From contig JAUCBN010000004.1 of NCBI GenBank assembly GCA_035048815.1, positions 15,280,001 to 15,344,000 on the forward strand: a stretch of DNA of 64,000 bases, in the 5' to 3' direction. This DNA comes from Abelmoschus esculentus. Lineage: Eukaryota; Streptophyta; Magnoliopsida; Malvales; Malvaceae. Position 1 is the first letter of the stretch. Each line of letters opens with the position of its first letter. The notes beneath the pieces were generated by a model. It worked only from the letters and a program-made list of their open reading frames with translations. It did no database searches and was not told the DNA's origin. Of this stretch, positions 36,376-47,993 are shown piece by piece. The position numbers and the translations under genes are program-made.

Positions 36376-36962
36376 TTTTATTCATATATTTTTTATTCGA
36401 ATATTTATTATAAGCATATTTTTATTCGAATATTTATTATACGAATATTTTTATTCGTATATATTTTATTGGAATATTTTTATTCGAATATTTATTATAC
36501 GAATATTTTTATTCATATATATTTTATTCAAATATTTTTATTCGAATATTTTGTTCAAATATTTATTTGAATATTTTTATTCATATTTTTATTCGAATAT
36601 TTTTATTCGAATATTTTTTATACGAATATTTTTATTCGAATATTTTTTATACGAATATTTTTATTCCTCTATATTTTTATTCGAATATTTTTATTCAAAT
36701 ATTTATTATATGAATATTTTTATTCGAATATTTATTATATGAATATTTTTATTCGAATATTTATTATATGAATATTTTTATTCGAATATTTATTATATGA
36801 ATATTTTTATTCGTATATATTTTATTTGAATATTTTATGTGAATATTTTTATTTGAATATTTATTATTTGAATATTTTAATCAAATATTTATTATATGAA
36901 TATTTTTATTCGTATATGTTTTATTTGAATATTTTTATTTAAATATTTATTATATGAATATC
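36376..36962 (+). repeat. AT-rich palindromic minisatellite, ~29-bp period
   Basis: Tandem array of GAATATTTTTATTC alternating with GAATATTTATTATAT, giving a period of about 29 bp, best preserved at 36715-36800. The 10-bp palindrome TATTCGAATA recurs many times. The array abuts the satellite on the left and the truncated integrase on the right. Confidence 0.9.
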
Positions 36963-36965
36963 TTT

Positions 36966-37886
36966 TCAATTGTTTAACACAAAACACTTGCACCCAAAAG
37001 GATGAAAATAGCTAATGTTAGGCTTTTTGGATTTTAAAATCTCATAAGGAGTCTTCTTCAAAATTGGCCTAATCATTACTCGATTTATAATGTAACAAGA
37101 ATTGCTTGTGGCTTGTGCCCAAAAATACTTAGGTAAATTGTTTTCACAAAGCATGGTCCTAGCCATTTCTTCTAAAGTTCTATTTTTCCTCTCAACTACC
37201 TCATTTTGTTGAGGAGTGCGAGGAGCCGAAAAATTGTGGCTAATCCTATTTTCATTACAAAAATTCCCAAAACCTAAATTTTGAAATTCGGTTCCATGAT
37301 CACTTCTAATATGAGAAATTCTTTGATCAAGATCATTTTGAGAAATATTTAAAAATATGATGAATTTTTCTAAGACTTCATCTTTGGTACTTAAAAATAA
37401 AACCCAAGTGTATCTAGAGTAATCATCTACAATAACAAAAGCATATGATTTTCCACCCAAGCTAGTAGTTCTAATAGGTCCAAAGAGATCCATGTGAATC
37501 AATTGTAATACTCTACTAGTTGAAACATCATTAATGGACTTAAAAGAAACTCTCTTTTGTTTACCCTTAGCACATGCATCACAAATCTTATCTAAAGAGA
37601 ACTTGAGCTCAGTTAAACCTCTAACTAGATTTTGGGAAGCTAATTTCTCTAAAACACTTATGCTAGCATGTCCTAGTTTCCTATGCCATAACCATGCATC
37701 ATTTTCATCACTAGCTACAAAGCATGCACGAAATAGGTTAATGTCATCTAGATGCACCATATAGATATTTCCTGTGCTATGACCTATGAGCATTGTTTTA
37801 TTAGATTCTATGTCTATTATTTTGTAACCACATTTATCAAAAGACACATAGAACCCTTTATCACAAAGTTGACTAATGCTCAACAA
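36966..37886 (-). pseudogene. SIRE-type integrase, truncated
   Basis: 306-residue fragment: pre-integrase zinc region (WHRKLGHASISVL, CDACAKGKQ), integrase core with HMDLFGPI (first aspartate), IRSDHGTEFQN (second aspartate) and NEVVERKNRTLEEMA (catalytic glutamate; the family usually has NGVVERKNRTL, so one glycine is changed). Then FWAQATSNSCYIINR and FGCKCFVLNN, where the frame ends at the junction with the minisatellite. It is preceded in a different frame by the protease piece, so a frameshift near 37884 separates them. Confidence 0.9.
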
Positions 37887-38083
37887 ATTATGCTTAAGAC
37901 CATTAACAAGTAAGACATTTTCAATGAGAATAAGAAGTGATTACCAATAGAGCCAATACCCTCAATTTGGCCTTTGGAGTTGTCACCGAAAGTCACTACT
38001 CCTCCACTTTTGAGCTCTAACTCCTTAAATCGTCTCTTGTCTCCGGTCATATGCCTTGAGCATCCACTATCAAGGTACCACAT
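37880..38083 (-). pseudogene. SIRE-type aspartic protease fragment
   Basis: MWYLDSGCSRHMTGD carries the retropepsin D-S-G catalytic signature of copia proteases, followed by VVTFGDNSKGQIEGIGSIGN. The frame runs into a stop after LSIIC, and integrase continues in another frame. The piece 5' to it reads only in fragments (38240-38425). Confidence 0.85.
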
Positions 38084-38239
38084 GTTTTCACTTGAAGCTT
38101 TGGTCTTGAATCAATGCTCAACCTACAAACAAAGATTTAGTTTTTGATTTTTGGTACCCAAATCATTTTGGGTCCATGAGAGTTAGTTCCTAAAAGCTTG
38201 GTTCCGTTAGGAATCCAAGATGCAATAGCTTGAATATTA

Positions 38240-39769
38240 TTAGGAACTTGTACTCCTAATTCTCTTATGTCTAGCATGCCTTTGAAAACCTCTTTGTTTG
38301 TGGTTATGAAAATTCTTTTTCACATGGTTGGTTTTTAAAGAACTTCCTTTTTCAAAATTTGGGCTACCAACCACTTTGATTTGTTCTTTGAGTTCATTCA
38401 CCACTTTGTGGTGATTTTCACTCAACTAGAAATAAGGTTGTTTAAATCAACATTTTCTTTTTGAAAAAAATTTAAATCATCATTTAAAATAACAACCTTT
38501 TCTTCAAACTCCAAAATTATTTTTGTCAAAGAATCATTTTTCTTTTCTAAATCAGAAATGGTTTTCTTGCTTTTTAAAATTGATTCTTTGAAAACCAACT
38601 CATCATAAACATCTTGTAACTCATCATATGCATCATATAATTCATCATAAGAGAGATCATTACAAGAAGGTTCAAGGGTTACCTTGGGCTCATCAAGAGC
38701 CATGAGATATAGATTTTCCATTTTATTTTCTTCATCGGATGATGACTCCTCATCACTCCAAGTGGCAAAATGTGCTTTTTGTTTCTTCTTCTTCTAAACC
38801 CCCTTCCTTTTGAATTGTGGGCAATCAGTCCTAATGTGACCGAGCTTCTTGCACTCATAACAAATTATTTGATCATTCTCATCTTCTTTGCCCTTTCCTT
38901 TGAATTCTTTCTTTCTTTGGAATCTCCTATTCCAGTTTGCCCTCATGAGCCTAGTGAATCTTTTGGCTACCATAGCCAATTCTTTTAGCTCTTCTTCTTC
39001 ACTTGTATCCACCTCTTCTTGGAAGGATGAAGCTTTAAGAGCAAGGCCTTGCTTTTTTCTTTTCAACTTCTCTTTTTTCTAGCTTCACATCTTCCTTCTT
39101 TTTCTCTTCTTCTCTTACTTTCTTCATGATCTCATATGTGAGAAGAGATTCTACAAGAGCATCAAGTTTGAGAGTCTTGAGGTCCTTGGCTTCAATAATG
39201 GTCATTCTCTTGCTATCCCAAGACTCGGGAAGAGAGTAGATGAGCTTCTTCACGAGTTTCTCCTCCGGTATGACTTCACCAAAGCCTTTGAGACCATTTA
39301 CAATAACCGAGAACCGATCAAACATTTTGGTGATGTCTTCATCCGGCTCCATCTTAAAGTTTTCATAATTAAGATTTAGAAGACCAATCTTAGTTTCCTT
39401 GACGTCATTTGTGCCCTCATAAGTTGTCTCCAATGAATCCCAAACTTCTTTGGCACTAGTACATGATGACATCTTGGAGTAGATGTCGGGGCCAAGAGCA
39501 CAAAAGAGAATGTGCAAATGTTTGTCATTGGTGAACATCCTTCTTCTTTCTTCATCGGTCATTTCATTTCTCTTTTTGGGCACTTGCCTATCTCCTTCTT
39601 GCTTCATTGGAATTGAGTGGCCATCTTCTATTATGTCCCATAGAACATAATCATTTGAGTTGATGAACAACCTCATCCTATTCTTCCAATAGGGATATTT
39701 ATCTCCATTGAAGAAGGGTGGCTTGATGATGGAGTGAGATTCGTTCCAACTTCCGGAAGTAGAGGCCAT
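38240..39769 (-). pseudogene. SIRE-type Gag, frameshifted
   Basis: Start MASTSGSWNESHSIIKPPFF at 39769. The Gag core includes YWKNRMRLFI, AKEVWDSLETTYEG and MFDRFSVIVNGLKGFG. A frameshift near 39060 leads to the segment with the knuckle CYECKKLGHIRTDC (CX2CX4HX4C, intact). A stop at about 38796 is followed by an acidic heptad-rich segment with repeated YDEL (38422-38721), probably a coiled coil. After another stop, a basic stretch in a third register runs to 38240. Gag of this size is usual for SIRE elements. Confidence 0.87.
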
Positions 39770-39859
39770 TGGATATGAATTGTAGATATGATCAACACTC
39801 CTTAGATCTTCTTTGATGGATTTGAATCCCTTCAAAGATCTAGCTCTGATACCAATTAT

Positions 39860-40974
39860 TGAGTTGATCGATCTATAAAGTTGACCAAGAGGGGGGTTGG
39901 AAAATGAAGAACACACGATTTATAGTAGTTCAAGCTTCAAAACAAGCTCTACATCCACTACCTTAGCTCCCACTAAGAATTTTGAAACCAATTCACTAAA
40001 GAATTCAACCTTTTTCTAGGTTCAAGGGATAACCTTTACAAACAAGCCAATTTTCTACCCAAAATTGACTTGATCCTCACAAAGGATTACAAGAGATAAG
40101 AATGGGCTAAAAGAATTCTCTCACAAGAAATATATGCTCCAATTACAGAATTAACTCTCCCCAAACTCAAATACAAAGATTAAAATTGAAAATCAAGAGT
40201 TGGGAGTCAAGATGTGAAATGAAGTGCTTTGGGAGTTGGATTTGATTGCTTGGATGTTGCTTGAGGTTCAAATAGTTGTTAATGCTGTTTGAAATGCTTC
40301 ATTTTATACCCTCTCATTGATTTCTAACCGTTGTGGTTGTTGGAAATGTAAATAAAGACGTTGGAGCTTCATCTTTCCACCATAAATGCACCTCTACACC
40401 CTATGGTATCGAAACACGGGTACCTGTTTCGAAACAGACCACAAATAGAAAGAGATGTTTTACATTTAACAAAGGGACATCGAACCATGCTTCGATACCT
40501 TTAGTAAACTGTGAAGGTTGGTATCGAACCATGTTTTGAAACAGGCTAACCATCTTTTAAAGTTTTAACTGCCACCAACGGTCGACTCATTTAATGCTAA
40601 AAGAGTCGTTGGGGATTAAAGGGGGTATCGATACTGGTATCGAACCATGAGTCATAATTTTAAATAATTTTAAAATAATTAAATCATAAATATTGGTTCG
40701 ATACTTGGTTCGAAACAAATGTTGGCAGTGAGGTCCTGGTATCGAACCATATTTCGATACTTGTTCTTGATCTCAAGAACATTCTTTAAAAATGCAGGTC
40801 GGTATCGATACCTGTTCTAGGGGTATCGATACTCTTGTGTAAAAACACTTAGAAAAATTATTTCAAAGTTCTTGGTTTGACTTGAAACATAAAGTTTGAC
40901 TTAGGGACTTAAAAATTTATTACAAAATAGTCCTTGAACATAATTGTTATATCAAAATCAATTTTAGTTTTACA
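39860..40974 (-). repeat. 5' LTR of the SIRE-type element, plus PBS
   Basis: On the minus strand it runs from TGTAAAACTAAAATTG (40974) to GATCAACTCA (39860), followed by ATAAT and the exact initiator-Met PBS TGGTATCAGAGC (39843-39854). The 40404-40840 part carries many GTATCGATAC-like palindromes. Its 3' third is similar to the solo LTR at 50205-51264, so both belong to related families. The flank directly right is TTTTG. Confidence 0.85.
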
Positions 40975-41012
40975 TTTTGTCTTGCAGAAATAATAGTATG
41001 TTTTGAGTAATC

Positions 41013-42350
41013 TGTTGCGTGTAATAAGTGCACAATTCAGTGCAAGTGTATACGTCAAGTAATAAGTGATAAGTATTTATCGGATTATCGTCTCCACGAG
41101 GATTGGTATACTTAATATGTTTCCTTTTGTCTTCTTGCTTTGTTGAAATAAAGTAAGAACACAAGTGAGATGGTTTGATTTAAACTAAATAATTTGAATA
41201 ACGAAAACTAAGTAAAGAGGATGAGATTTGATTAAGAGAGAGGGCAAGATCCAGTTATGTTGTATTGTGGATTTGATTGACTTGTCTCTGTCCAATGCAA
41301 TTGTACATCACTGTCTCGGCAATACTGCAGATTACTGCCTTGGCAGCAACGATACTTATCCGCCGCGGCAATCCCTTGCTCTTGGGTGGACTTTATCAAC
41401 ATTCGGCAAAGTATCCTTTGATGACTCCGCTTATCCCTAAGTCGAAGTACTGTTGGTGATCAATCCTTGATGATACCTCCCGGCGTGAATCAATTATAAT
41501 CATCAACCAATCCCACACTTCTTTTAGCCGCTGAAACTCTTAACCTATCCCTAGGCCGAGTTAGTATTTCGCGATTGAAATACCGTACTTATCCCTTTCG
41601 TTAATCTAACTCTCCCGAGTCTAGATAAATAGATTACTTACAAACTTCTCTCCCGAGCTTGAATGCAAGAACAAAGAATGGCAAAGGATAAGCAAACCTT
41701 GATATTTTATTGCATTGAAATAAAGAACAAAGTACAATCTCCTCTCATAAGTACTCGACAACCTTCACCTAAACCCTAAGAGAACTTAGAACATAATTGA
41801 GAGAAAGAAAACAATGAGTCTTAGGGTGAACTCTCTAAATCGTCTCTCTCTAAACAATGGCCGGCTATGGTATATATAGTCTAGGTCTAGGACAAACCCT
41901 TCCTAAGTAGGAGTACAACTTGGAGTAGGATACAAATAAATTCCATAAATAAAATATTTCCAAGTTTATTCCACCTAAGATGCTTTTCCCTTGTGGCTTT
42001 TGACTTGGGCTTTCCATGTGCTAATCAGCTCCGATCCATGTGCTGCATGCCTAGAAACGTCCAGCTTATTTTTCTCTTCCAATCGCCTACAACATTGGTG
42101 CTGGAGCTTCAGTTGCTGCCGCGGCCCAGGTTCTGCCTCGGCCTCAACGCTGCCTCGGTAGTGATTATTCTTGCAAGTACAGAAGATGTCGTAAATTCTA
42201 CATTTTCTATAAATATCAGCTTTATAAGTTATAATAGCAGAATATCCAAATATTGCACATTAAGTACATGCATCAGTCCATGTAGGTGTAAATTAAGTGC
42301 TTATTGCCCATGAAAGGTGTATAAAATAATGATCTTTTGAGCACTCATCA
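41013..42350 (-). repeat. 3' LTR of Athila-type element 1
   Basis: Read on the minus strand: TGATGAGTGCTCAAAAGATC (42350) to ACACGCAACA (41013). Preceded by polypurine tract AGTTTGGGGGTA (42351-42362) and by an 8-bp perfect hairpin ATTGCTTG-TCCT-CAAGCAAT (42369-42388). Confidence 0.93.
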
Positions 42351-42388
42351 TACCCCCAAACTCGAACTATTGCTTGTCCTCAAGCAAT

Positions 42389-43165
42389 GCAAACCATCAA
42401 TTTGCCAAACCTTATTCTCTTTTGGTCTTACTTTTCCATCTATTCTCCCCACCATAACTATGCCTATTCTTTAGTCTTAGCCTTTCGTTTACTCAAGGAT
42501 TTTACTCGGAAACAAACTCTAAGTTCAAGACAAGTAGACTTGGATTTAGTGTTCTCTTCTTAAAAACATCAATAATTTGAGCCAATTTCGGGCACCTCAA
42601 GGCATGTGTTTTCTATTTCCTTCTTTTCTTTTAATAATTTCTTTAGCATACTAGAGCCAATTTTAGGCACCTCTACTATAAAGAAGAGTGATTCCTAGAG
42701 CCGGTGATAGGCACCTCTAGTCACTTTTCCAAAGATCTAAGTCTTTATCACCTAAGTTCATTAAAAGAATTCCTAAATCAAACAAGTCCCAAAAGTGTTT
42801 ATTAATATCAACCTTATAGCAAGCTTCTAAGTTTTCTTCCTTAAGTATTCTAAGGTTAATCCTTTAAAACAGAACCTAGCCATGGTAAGGAGAAAGATTT
42901 CTATAGCCTTAAAAGAATAAACTAAGGCAATACTGATGAAAGACAGTGCAAAAGTAAAAGCAATAATTCAAGTAAGAGGCAAATAAATGCACTTAAAAAA
43001 ATATTTCAGAAAAAAATACTCATTTTCATGGTAAGGCCGCGGCAATAGGATGCCTCGGCAGTGCATCTACACCCCCAAACTCAAACTGAGCATTGTCCTT
43101 AATGCTTATATCACACAGCAGGTAATAAAATCAATAAAGAAATAAAGGCAGTAAAGGCTTAGAAT
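42389..43165 (-). other. Athila element 1 untranslated region before the 3' LTR
   Basis: Non-coding internal sequence between ORF3 and the polypurine tract. Contains a second hairpin plus polypurine-like module at 43070-43108 (AGTTTGAGTTTGGGGGTG on the minus strand after GCATTAAGGACAATGC) and palindromes TGCCTCGGCA (43051-43060) and GGCCGCGGCA (43035-43044). A repeated text ending GCACCTC(T/A)A is visible at 42590-42720. Confidence 0.6.
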
Positions 43166-44706
43166 TTAAAGAGACTCTGAGGAGCTGCTGGTAACGATCT
43201 TTTTTCTAGGCCTTCCTGCCGACTCTTTCATTTTTGATCCTTGTGCTGGTGATTGTTGAGTTTTTGCTTGCTGGGGTGGTTGAACTCGTGTGGGTGGTGT
43301 CTTTTACAAAGGAGCATCCACTTCTTCTCCTTCTTCTTCTTCGACAATTTCTTCCGTATGCATTATGTCCGTCCCACCTTCCTCTTCAACATTCATTGCC
43401 TCGGCATAGTGAGTGCTTGGCCCGACATTGGATGAGCTTTGATGTATATAGGCATCTATCTCTGCCGATAGGCTGCCCATGGGGATGGGGGATCCTGGTG
43501 GTGTGCGGAAGGTTGCTCTCCTTTTTGCTGGCCGTCGGCTGGTCGATGATGCTGCGGTAGAGTTTGCTGCCCTAGATGGACCAGGAGCATTGAACTATTG
43601 CTGTGGTCTAGTAGGGAAGAATGGCCTCGGTCCTGGGGCTGGAGTTTTCTCGGTGTAGGGTGCAGCCGTTACAAACATGTTGGCTGGGAATTCTGGAAAT
43701 TGCACCCCTTGGCTGGGAAAATTTTGGATCATCATCTGGGCAAGTGTGCTGTTGAAGTTTCTTTGATATTCCATGTATCGTTGCTGGCGAAGGTCCATAG
43801 CTGCCATCCTCTGTAATATCTCCTGGTAGGGGTCTGCTACGGCAGTGGTGTAGGCAGTGTCAGGCATGTCTGCCGTGTACTGGGTTCCGGCAGTGAAGTC
43901 AACAGTGTATTGCTGAGGGGTTGCCTAGACTGGCTCTACTTGTGTGATCTGCATAACTTTTTGGCAGAAGTCTTTGGTCCATCCACGCCTTTGGGGGGTG
44001 TATTCGTCCGTGTCTTCTACTAGTACACCTGCGGCAATACACAAACCAGTGATTAAACAAGGGAAATATAAAGGCCCTCTTTCCTTCTTACCGCATTCGT
44101 GTATCTCCCTTAAAATTATCTCTCCAACATTGATGCTTCATTTGTTGATGATGGATTGGATGAGTACCAATCACCTTCGGTCCATCGTGCTATTGTGGGA
44201 GGTGGGGATGAGGCGTCTTTTGACAAAGGTGTTCCATAGCTTGGCCTCGGGCTTGAGGTTCTGCCTTGCTACCGATCCTCTATGGGCATCGGTTTCCCAA
44301 GGAGTATTGTTGTAGCAAAGGTCATCTTTAATCAACTCGTAATCTTCATTGGTGATGTCTTCGAAGAACTCTGAGTGGATATCACGTTCAGGGGCTAGGC
44401 CATAGAATTGGTTGATTGTCTCGGCATCAAGGCGAACAGGCCTGCCTCGGTGTGGACGTATAGAGAGTCCTTGCTCGGCCCATGTGCATAGAATTCCCGC
44501 ACGATGGTGGCGTTGGCCTGAGTGGGTTGTAGGCAAAAGACTTGCCATGCTTGATACTTGATCCTGTCGAACAAGTAGTGCTCGATGCTGAAGTTTTCCT
44601 CATCAGAGTATTGGAACCCTTGCTCCTCCCACAACTGCCGAGCAATGAAAGACCTCTTGAAGCGGTCTTCGACAACGGAGGGGGCAAAACAGTTGTAGGT
44701 GGCCAT
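43166..44706 (-). pseudogene. Athila element 1 ORF3, plant-transposon-protein type
   Basis: Third ORF, downstream of gag-protease. N-terminal part (44706-44171, two frames joined by a shift near 44445) reads RQLWEEQGFQYSDEENF, AWQVFCLQPTQANATIVREF and LDAETINQFYG, the pattern of the family annotated as putative plant transposon protein. A second shift near 44170 leads to INVGEIILREIHECG and LYFPCLITGLC, also present in element 2. From 43867 one frame runs to TAA 43168-43166: a Gln/Met-rich helix (RMAAMDLRQQRYMEY), a Ser/Pro-rich part, an acidic run (VEEEEGEEV) and the C-terminus SAGRPRKKIVTSS, which contains an AT-hook-like GRPRKK. Stops at about 43595 and 43259 interrupt it. Function is unknown; nuclear or DNA-binding role is inference from the basic tail. 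Confidence 0.8.
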
Positions 44707-45324
44707 GTGTAAGTGTTGAAGAATTTATGATCTTGGAGAGTTTCTTGAAAAAAATTCCTGAAAGTTCTAATATATCATGAAAAGAACAGAGAGTATTGTG
44801 AGAGATTAGCAAGTAAATTTAAAGAAATCAAGAATGCAAGAGTGAATAGTTCAAGAGAAGGAAGGTGCTTATATATGCCTTGGCCATGTAGCCGTTTGAA
44901 CCAATTAGCCGTTAGACTTTACTGCCGTTTAGTTTTTACTACCGCGGCAGAAATCTCGGCAGACTAGCCGTTACACTGTTCTGCCCATTGGAACTGCTGC
45001 GGCCCTGACACTGTGCACTGCCACGGTAGCAGATTTCCTGCTGTGAACTACTTCTCCTTTATTCTTGCTTTATTATCCTAAAAAAAATAATTAAACAAAA
45101 ACAAGAAAATATTTAAAGATAAATATAAAAATATACTCTAGACTAAATTAATCCTAATATAATAATAAAAGAAAGGGAAGAGATTATGTAACTGGGGGAG
45201 TGCATGCAAATGCATCTCCTAAAGTGATTGTCTCATGTTGGCCAGAATTATGATTCAGATGTTGGCCATTCCCTTTGGATTCATGCCCATCCCTTGTTGA
45301 ATTTTTCTTTACTGTTCCATGTGG
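44707..45324 (-). other. Athila element 1, segment where pol should be
   Basis: Between the protease tail and ORF3 there is no trace of RT, RNase H or integrase. The protease frame ends about 45324; the rest is AT-rich (45060-45180) or holds palindromes such as TACCGCGGCA (44940-44949) and TGCCACGGTA (45019-45028). Presumably also the promoter region for ORF3. Confidence 0.6.
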
Positions 45325-47907
45325 TCATGTCCGATTGGAATTGTATGTGCCTACACACTGTGTTTCTCTCTTTGCTGCCTCTACCTCTGGCTTAATCTTC
45401 TTGCCAAATATTCTACCGAGCATGCTTCCAAGGCAGTGGCTGCTGAAATAGGATATCTTGGTGCCTGCATCTGTGGTGTGGAGGACTTTGCATTCTTCTG
45501 CCTCATCATATCTTTTTAAATTGTGGAAGGCATTGAGTTTGACTTGTTGGTCATTAACCCTCATTGTCAATTCTCCGTTTTCCACATCAATTAGAGTGCG
45601 TCCAGTGGCAAGGAAATGTCTCCCAAGGATGATCAGTGCATTGTCATCTGCTTCACAATCAAGGACAAGAAAGTCAGCGAGAAAAATAAATTTATCCACT
45701 CTTACCAGTATGTCCTCGATCTTTCATTCAGGATGCACATAAGATCTATCTGCTAATTGGAGCAGCACTGTTGTAGGTTTTGCCCTTCCTATTCCAAGCT
45801 TTTGGAAAACAGATTTAGGCATTAGGTTTATACTTGCTCCCAAGTCGCATAAAGCCTTTCCTTCGTAGTGATTTCCTATCGCACAAGGTATTGTAAAACA
45901 TCCAGGGTCCTTCAATTTAGGTGGCATGCGATTGTGCAGCATTGCCATGCATCCTTCAGTTGCAGCCACTGTTTCAAACTCACCAAGCCTTTTTCTCTTA
46001 GACACAATGTCTTTCACGAACTTAGCATAATTAGGCATTTGTTCAATTGCCTCAACAAATGGCAAGTTGATGTGGACTTGCTTTAAAATATCTAGAAACT
46101 TTTTAAATTAATGATCCTGTTTTTGTTTTTTCAACCTTTGTGGGAAAGGTGGTGATGGTCTCATCTCTTCCAGGGTTTCATTAGTTTTGAATTTTATACC
46201 TGGCACCATTGGGTCTTTTGCTGTCTCGGCAGATTGTTGAGGTACTGCCGAGGTTTTTGCTGGGGTAGAGCTTCCTTTTCGGATTTCTGAGATATGATCT
46301 GTTGATGCAGCATCCAAGTCCTCTTTGTCTGATTCTTCTTGTTCTACTGGTGGGACTTTGTCTGCTGGACTGCCTAATATCTCTTTAAGTTGTAGGCCAC
46401 TTCTAGTAGTAATTACTTTGCATTGCTCATGGCCCATTCCCTTAGCAACTTCAGTATTACTGGGTAATCTTCCTTGTGGTCCAGTGTTCTGGTTCTGAGC
46501 AAATTGCCCAACCTGAGTTTCCAATGATTTAATTGTTGCTTCTTGATTCTGCAGCCTCATCTCCGTTCTATTCATGAAATCATCAGTTCTCTTCATGAAA
46601 CTGCTGTTCTCGGCCATGTATGATTCTGTTTTCATTATGAAGGCCTTAAGAGAATTTTCCAGTGAACTTGTGTGCTACTGCTGATGCATCTGCTATTGCG
46701 GCATTGACTGCTGAGCTTGCTGCTGCGGCAGATGTTGCATTGGTTGCTGGAAACCTGAGGTTTGAGTAATTGGATTCAAGGCATTATTAGGATTGCTCCA
46801 TAAAAAATTTGGGTGCCTTTTCCATGATGGGTTATATGTGTTGGACATCATATTGTTCCTATTGTAGTTTCCAACATATAGGCTAGATTCCTCATCTTGC
46901 ATACATTCAGAATAATCTATTGCCTTAACCTCATGTGTATTTTGTTGTATTTGCATATTTTGAACTAGTTTAGTGAGAGAGGCCAATTGTGCTGCCACTG
47001 AGTTGTTTGTCTCTAGTTCATTTACTGTGGCTTGGCATCTCATTCCTCCTCGCCTAGATGTAGGGAATTGAAAATCGTTCTTTGCAAGTTTATTTAGAAT
47101 CTCTATAGCTTCCTCAAGAGCTTTGTCAAGGAGTGTCCCATTGGCAGAGTCGTCTAACATCATTCTTGTTGGGGCATTAGTGGCATTGTAGAACATTGTC
47201 ACTTATGTCCACAAGGGGAATCCATGTAAAAGACACCTGTGCAGTAGCTCCCTATATCGCTCCCATGCCTCGTACATAGGTTCATCATCTGCCTGCCGAA
47301 AAGAGGTAATTTCATTACGTATACGATCATATAAGTTTGTAGGATTAAAACGAGTAATGAAATCACGAGATAATTCACTCCAAGATCCTATTGATCCTGC
47401 TAGAATGCTATTAAACCAGGTTTTTGCCCTATCCCTCAGTGAATAGGGGAACAATTTCAATCTCAAAACATTTTCATGGACTCCTTGAATTTTGAATGAA
47501 TTGCAAATCTTCATGAATGACTTGAGATGTTGCCTGACATCTTCAGTTAAAGACCCACCAAGCTGTCCCATAGTGTTGAGCATGTTGAACATAACAAGTT
47601 TCAGTTCGAAGTGGGTTTCTTCTATCTCTAGGGTAACAACTCCAGGGTTTAATCCATTCAGATCTTCCACCAGGAAATCTCTAACAGTGAGCTGCCGCGG
47701 CAATAGTGGCTGCGGTAGTGGTTGCTGCGGCATTGGTGGCGGCGGAAGTCCTCCATTGCCAGCAGGTATGTTCTGATCTCCTTGATTTCCTACCATTGCT
47801 TGTTGGATTTGTCTCCTCAACCTATTCCGTGTACGTTCAATTTCTAGATCAATCTCGTACAATGGATTGGTTGGGTTGGCCCTGGTCATACACCAAAAAT
47901 AAACCAA
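45325..47907 (-). pseudogene. Athila element 1 Gag-protease, one frame with in-frame stops
   Basis: A single minus-strand frame from about 47889 (MTRANPTNPLYEIDLEIERT; upstream MVYFWC is open too) to 45325. Gag core: FELKLVMFNMLNTMGQLGG, RLKLFPYSLRDRAKTWFNS, EAWERYRELLHRCLLHGFP, TRMMLDDSANGTLLDKALEE. A Gln-rich stretch follows, then spacer RPSPPFPQRLKKQ and protease with CDLGASINLMPKSVFQKLG and IILGRHFLATGRTLIDVENG. Stops interrupt at about 47204, 46690, 46672, 46109 and 45727, with no frameshift. A zinc knuckle is not recognisable. The frame ends without entering RT. Confidence 0.88.
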
Positions 47908-47969
47908 AGTAAAATAAAAATAAAAATAACTAAAGCAAGAAAATAAAGAAAAAAAAATTTAGTTGCCAA

Positions 47970-47987
47970 TCCCCGGCAACGGCGCCA
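47970..47987 (-). other. Primer-binding site of Athila element 1
   Basis: TGGCGCCGTTGCCGGGGA on the minus strand, 6 bp inside the 5' LTR. The identical 18 bp is found at the same place in element 2. This PBS is one I associate with Athila-type elements; the cognate tRNA was not verified. Confidence 0.85.
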
Positions 47988-47993
47988 AAAACT

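Larger units (their letters stand above)
36966..40974 (-). mobile_element. SIRE-type Ty1/copia element, 3' half missing
   Basis: Reading on the minus strand: 5' LTR (40974-39860), PBS, gag with zinc knuckle and long coiled-coil spacer, protease, integrase. The sequence stops inside the post-integrase region (HPFGCKCFVLNN) and is replaced by the AT-rich minisatellite, so RT, RNase H and the 3' LTR are absent. The long Gag with a YDELYDAYDELQDVYDEL-like coiled coil and the approximately 1.1-kb LTR suggest the SIRE lineage. Confidence 0.88.

Noticed and set aside
36365..36742. Plus-strand ORF of 125 codons rich in Ile, Phe and Tyr
   Set aside because: It is a translation of the AT-rich 29-bp minisatellite; no start context, domain or non-repeat sequence.
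39843..39854. tRNA-like GCTCTGATACCA
   Set aside because: It is the reverse complement of a copia primer-binding site, not a tRNA gene; no cloverleaf around it. No tRNA or rRNA gene was seen elsewhere.
43234..43560. Plus-strand ORFs opposite ORF3 of Athila element 1
   Set aside because: Antisense shadows of the Ser/Pro/Glu-rich ORF3 C-terminal region.
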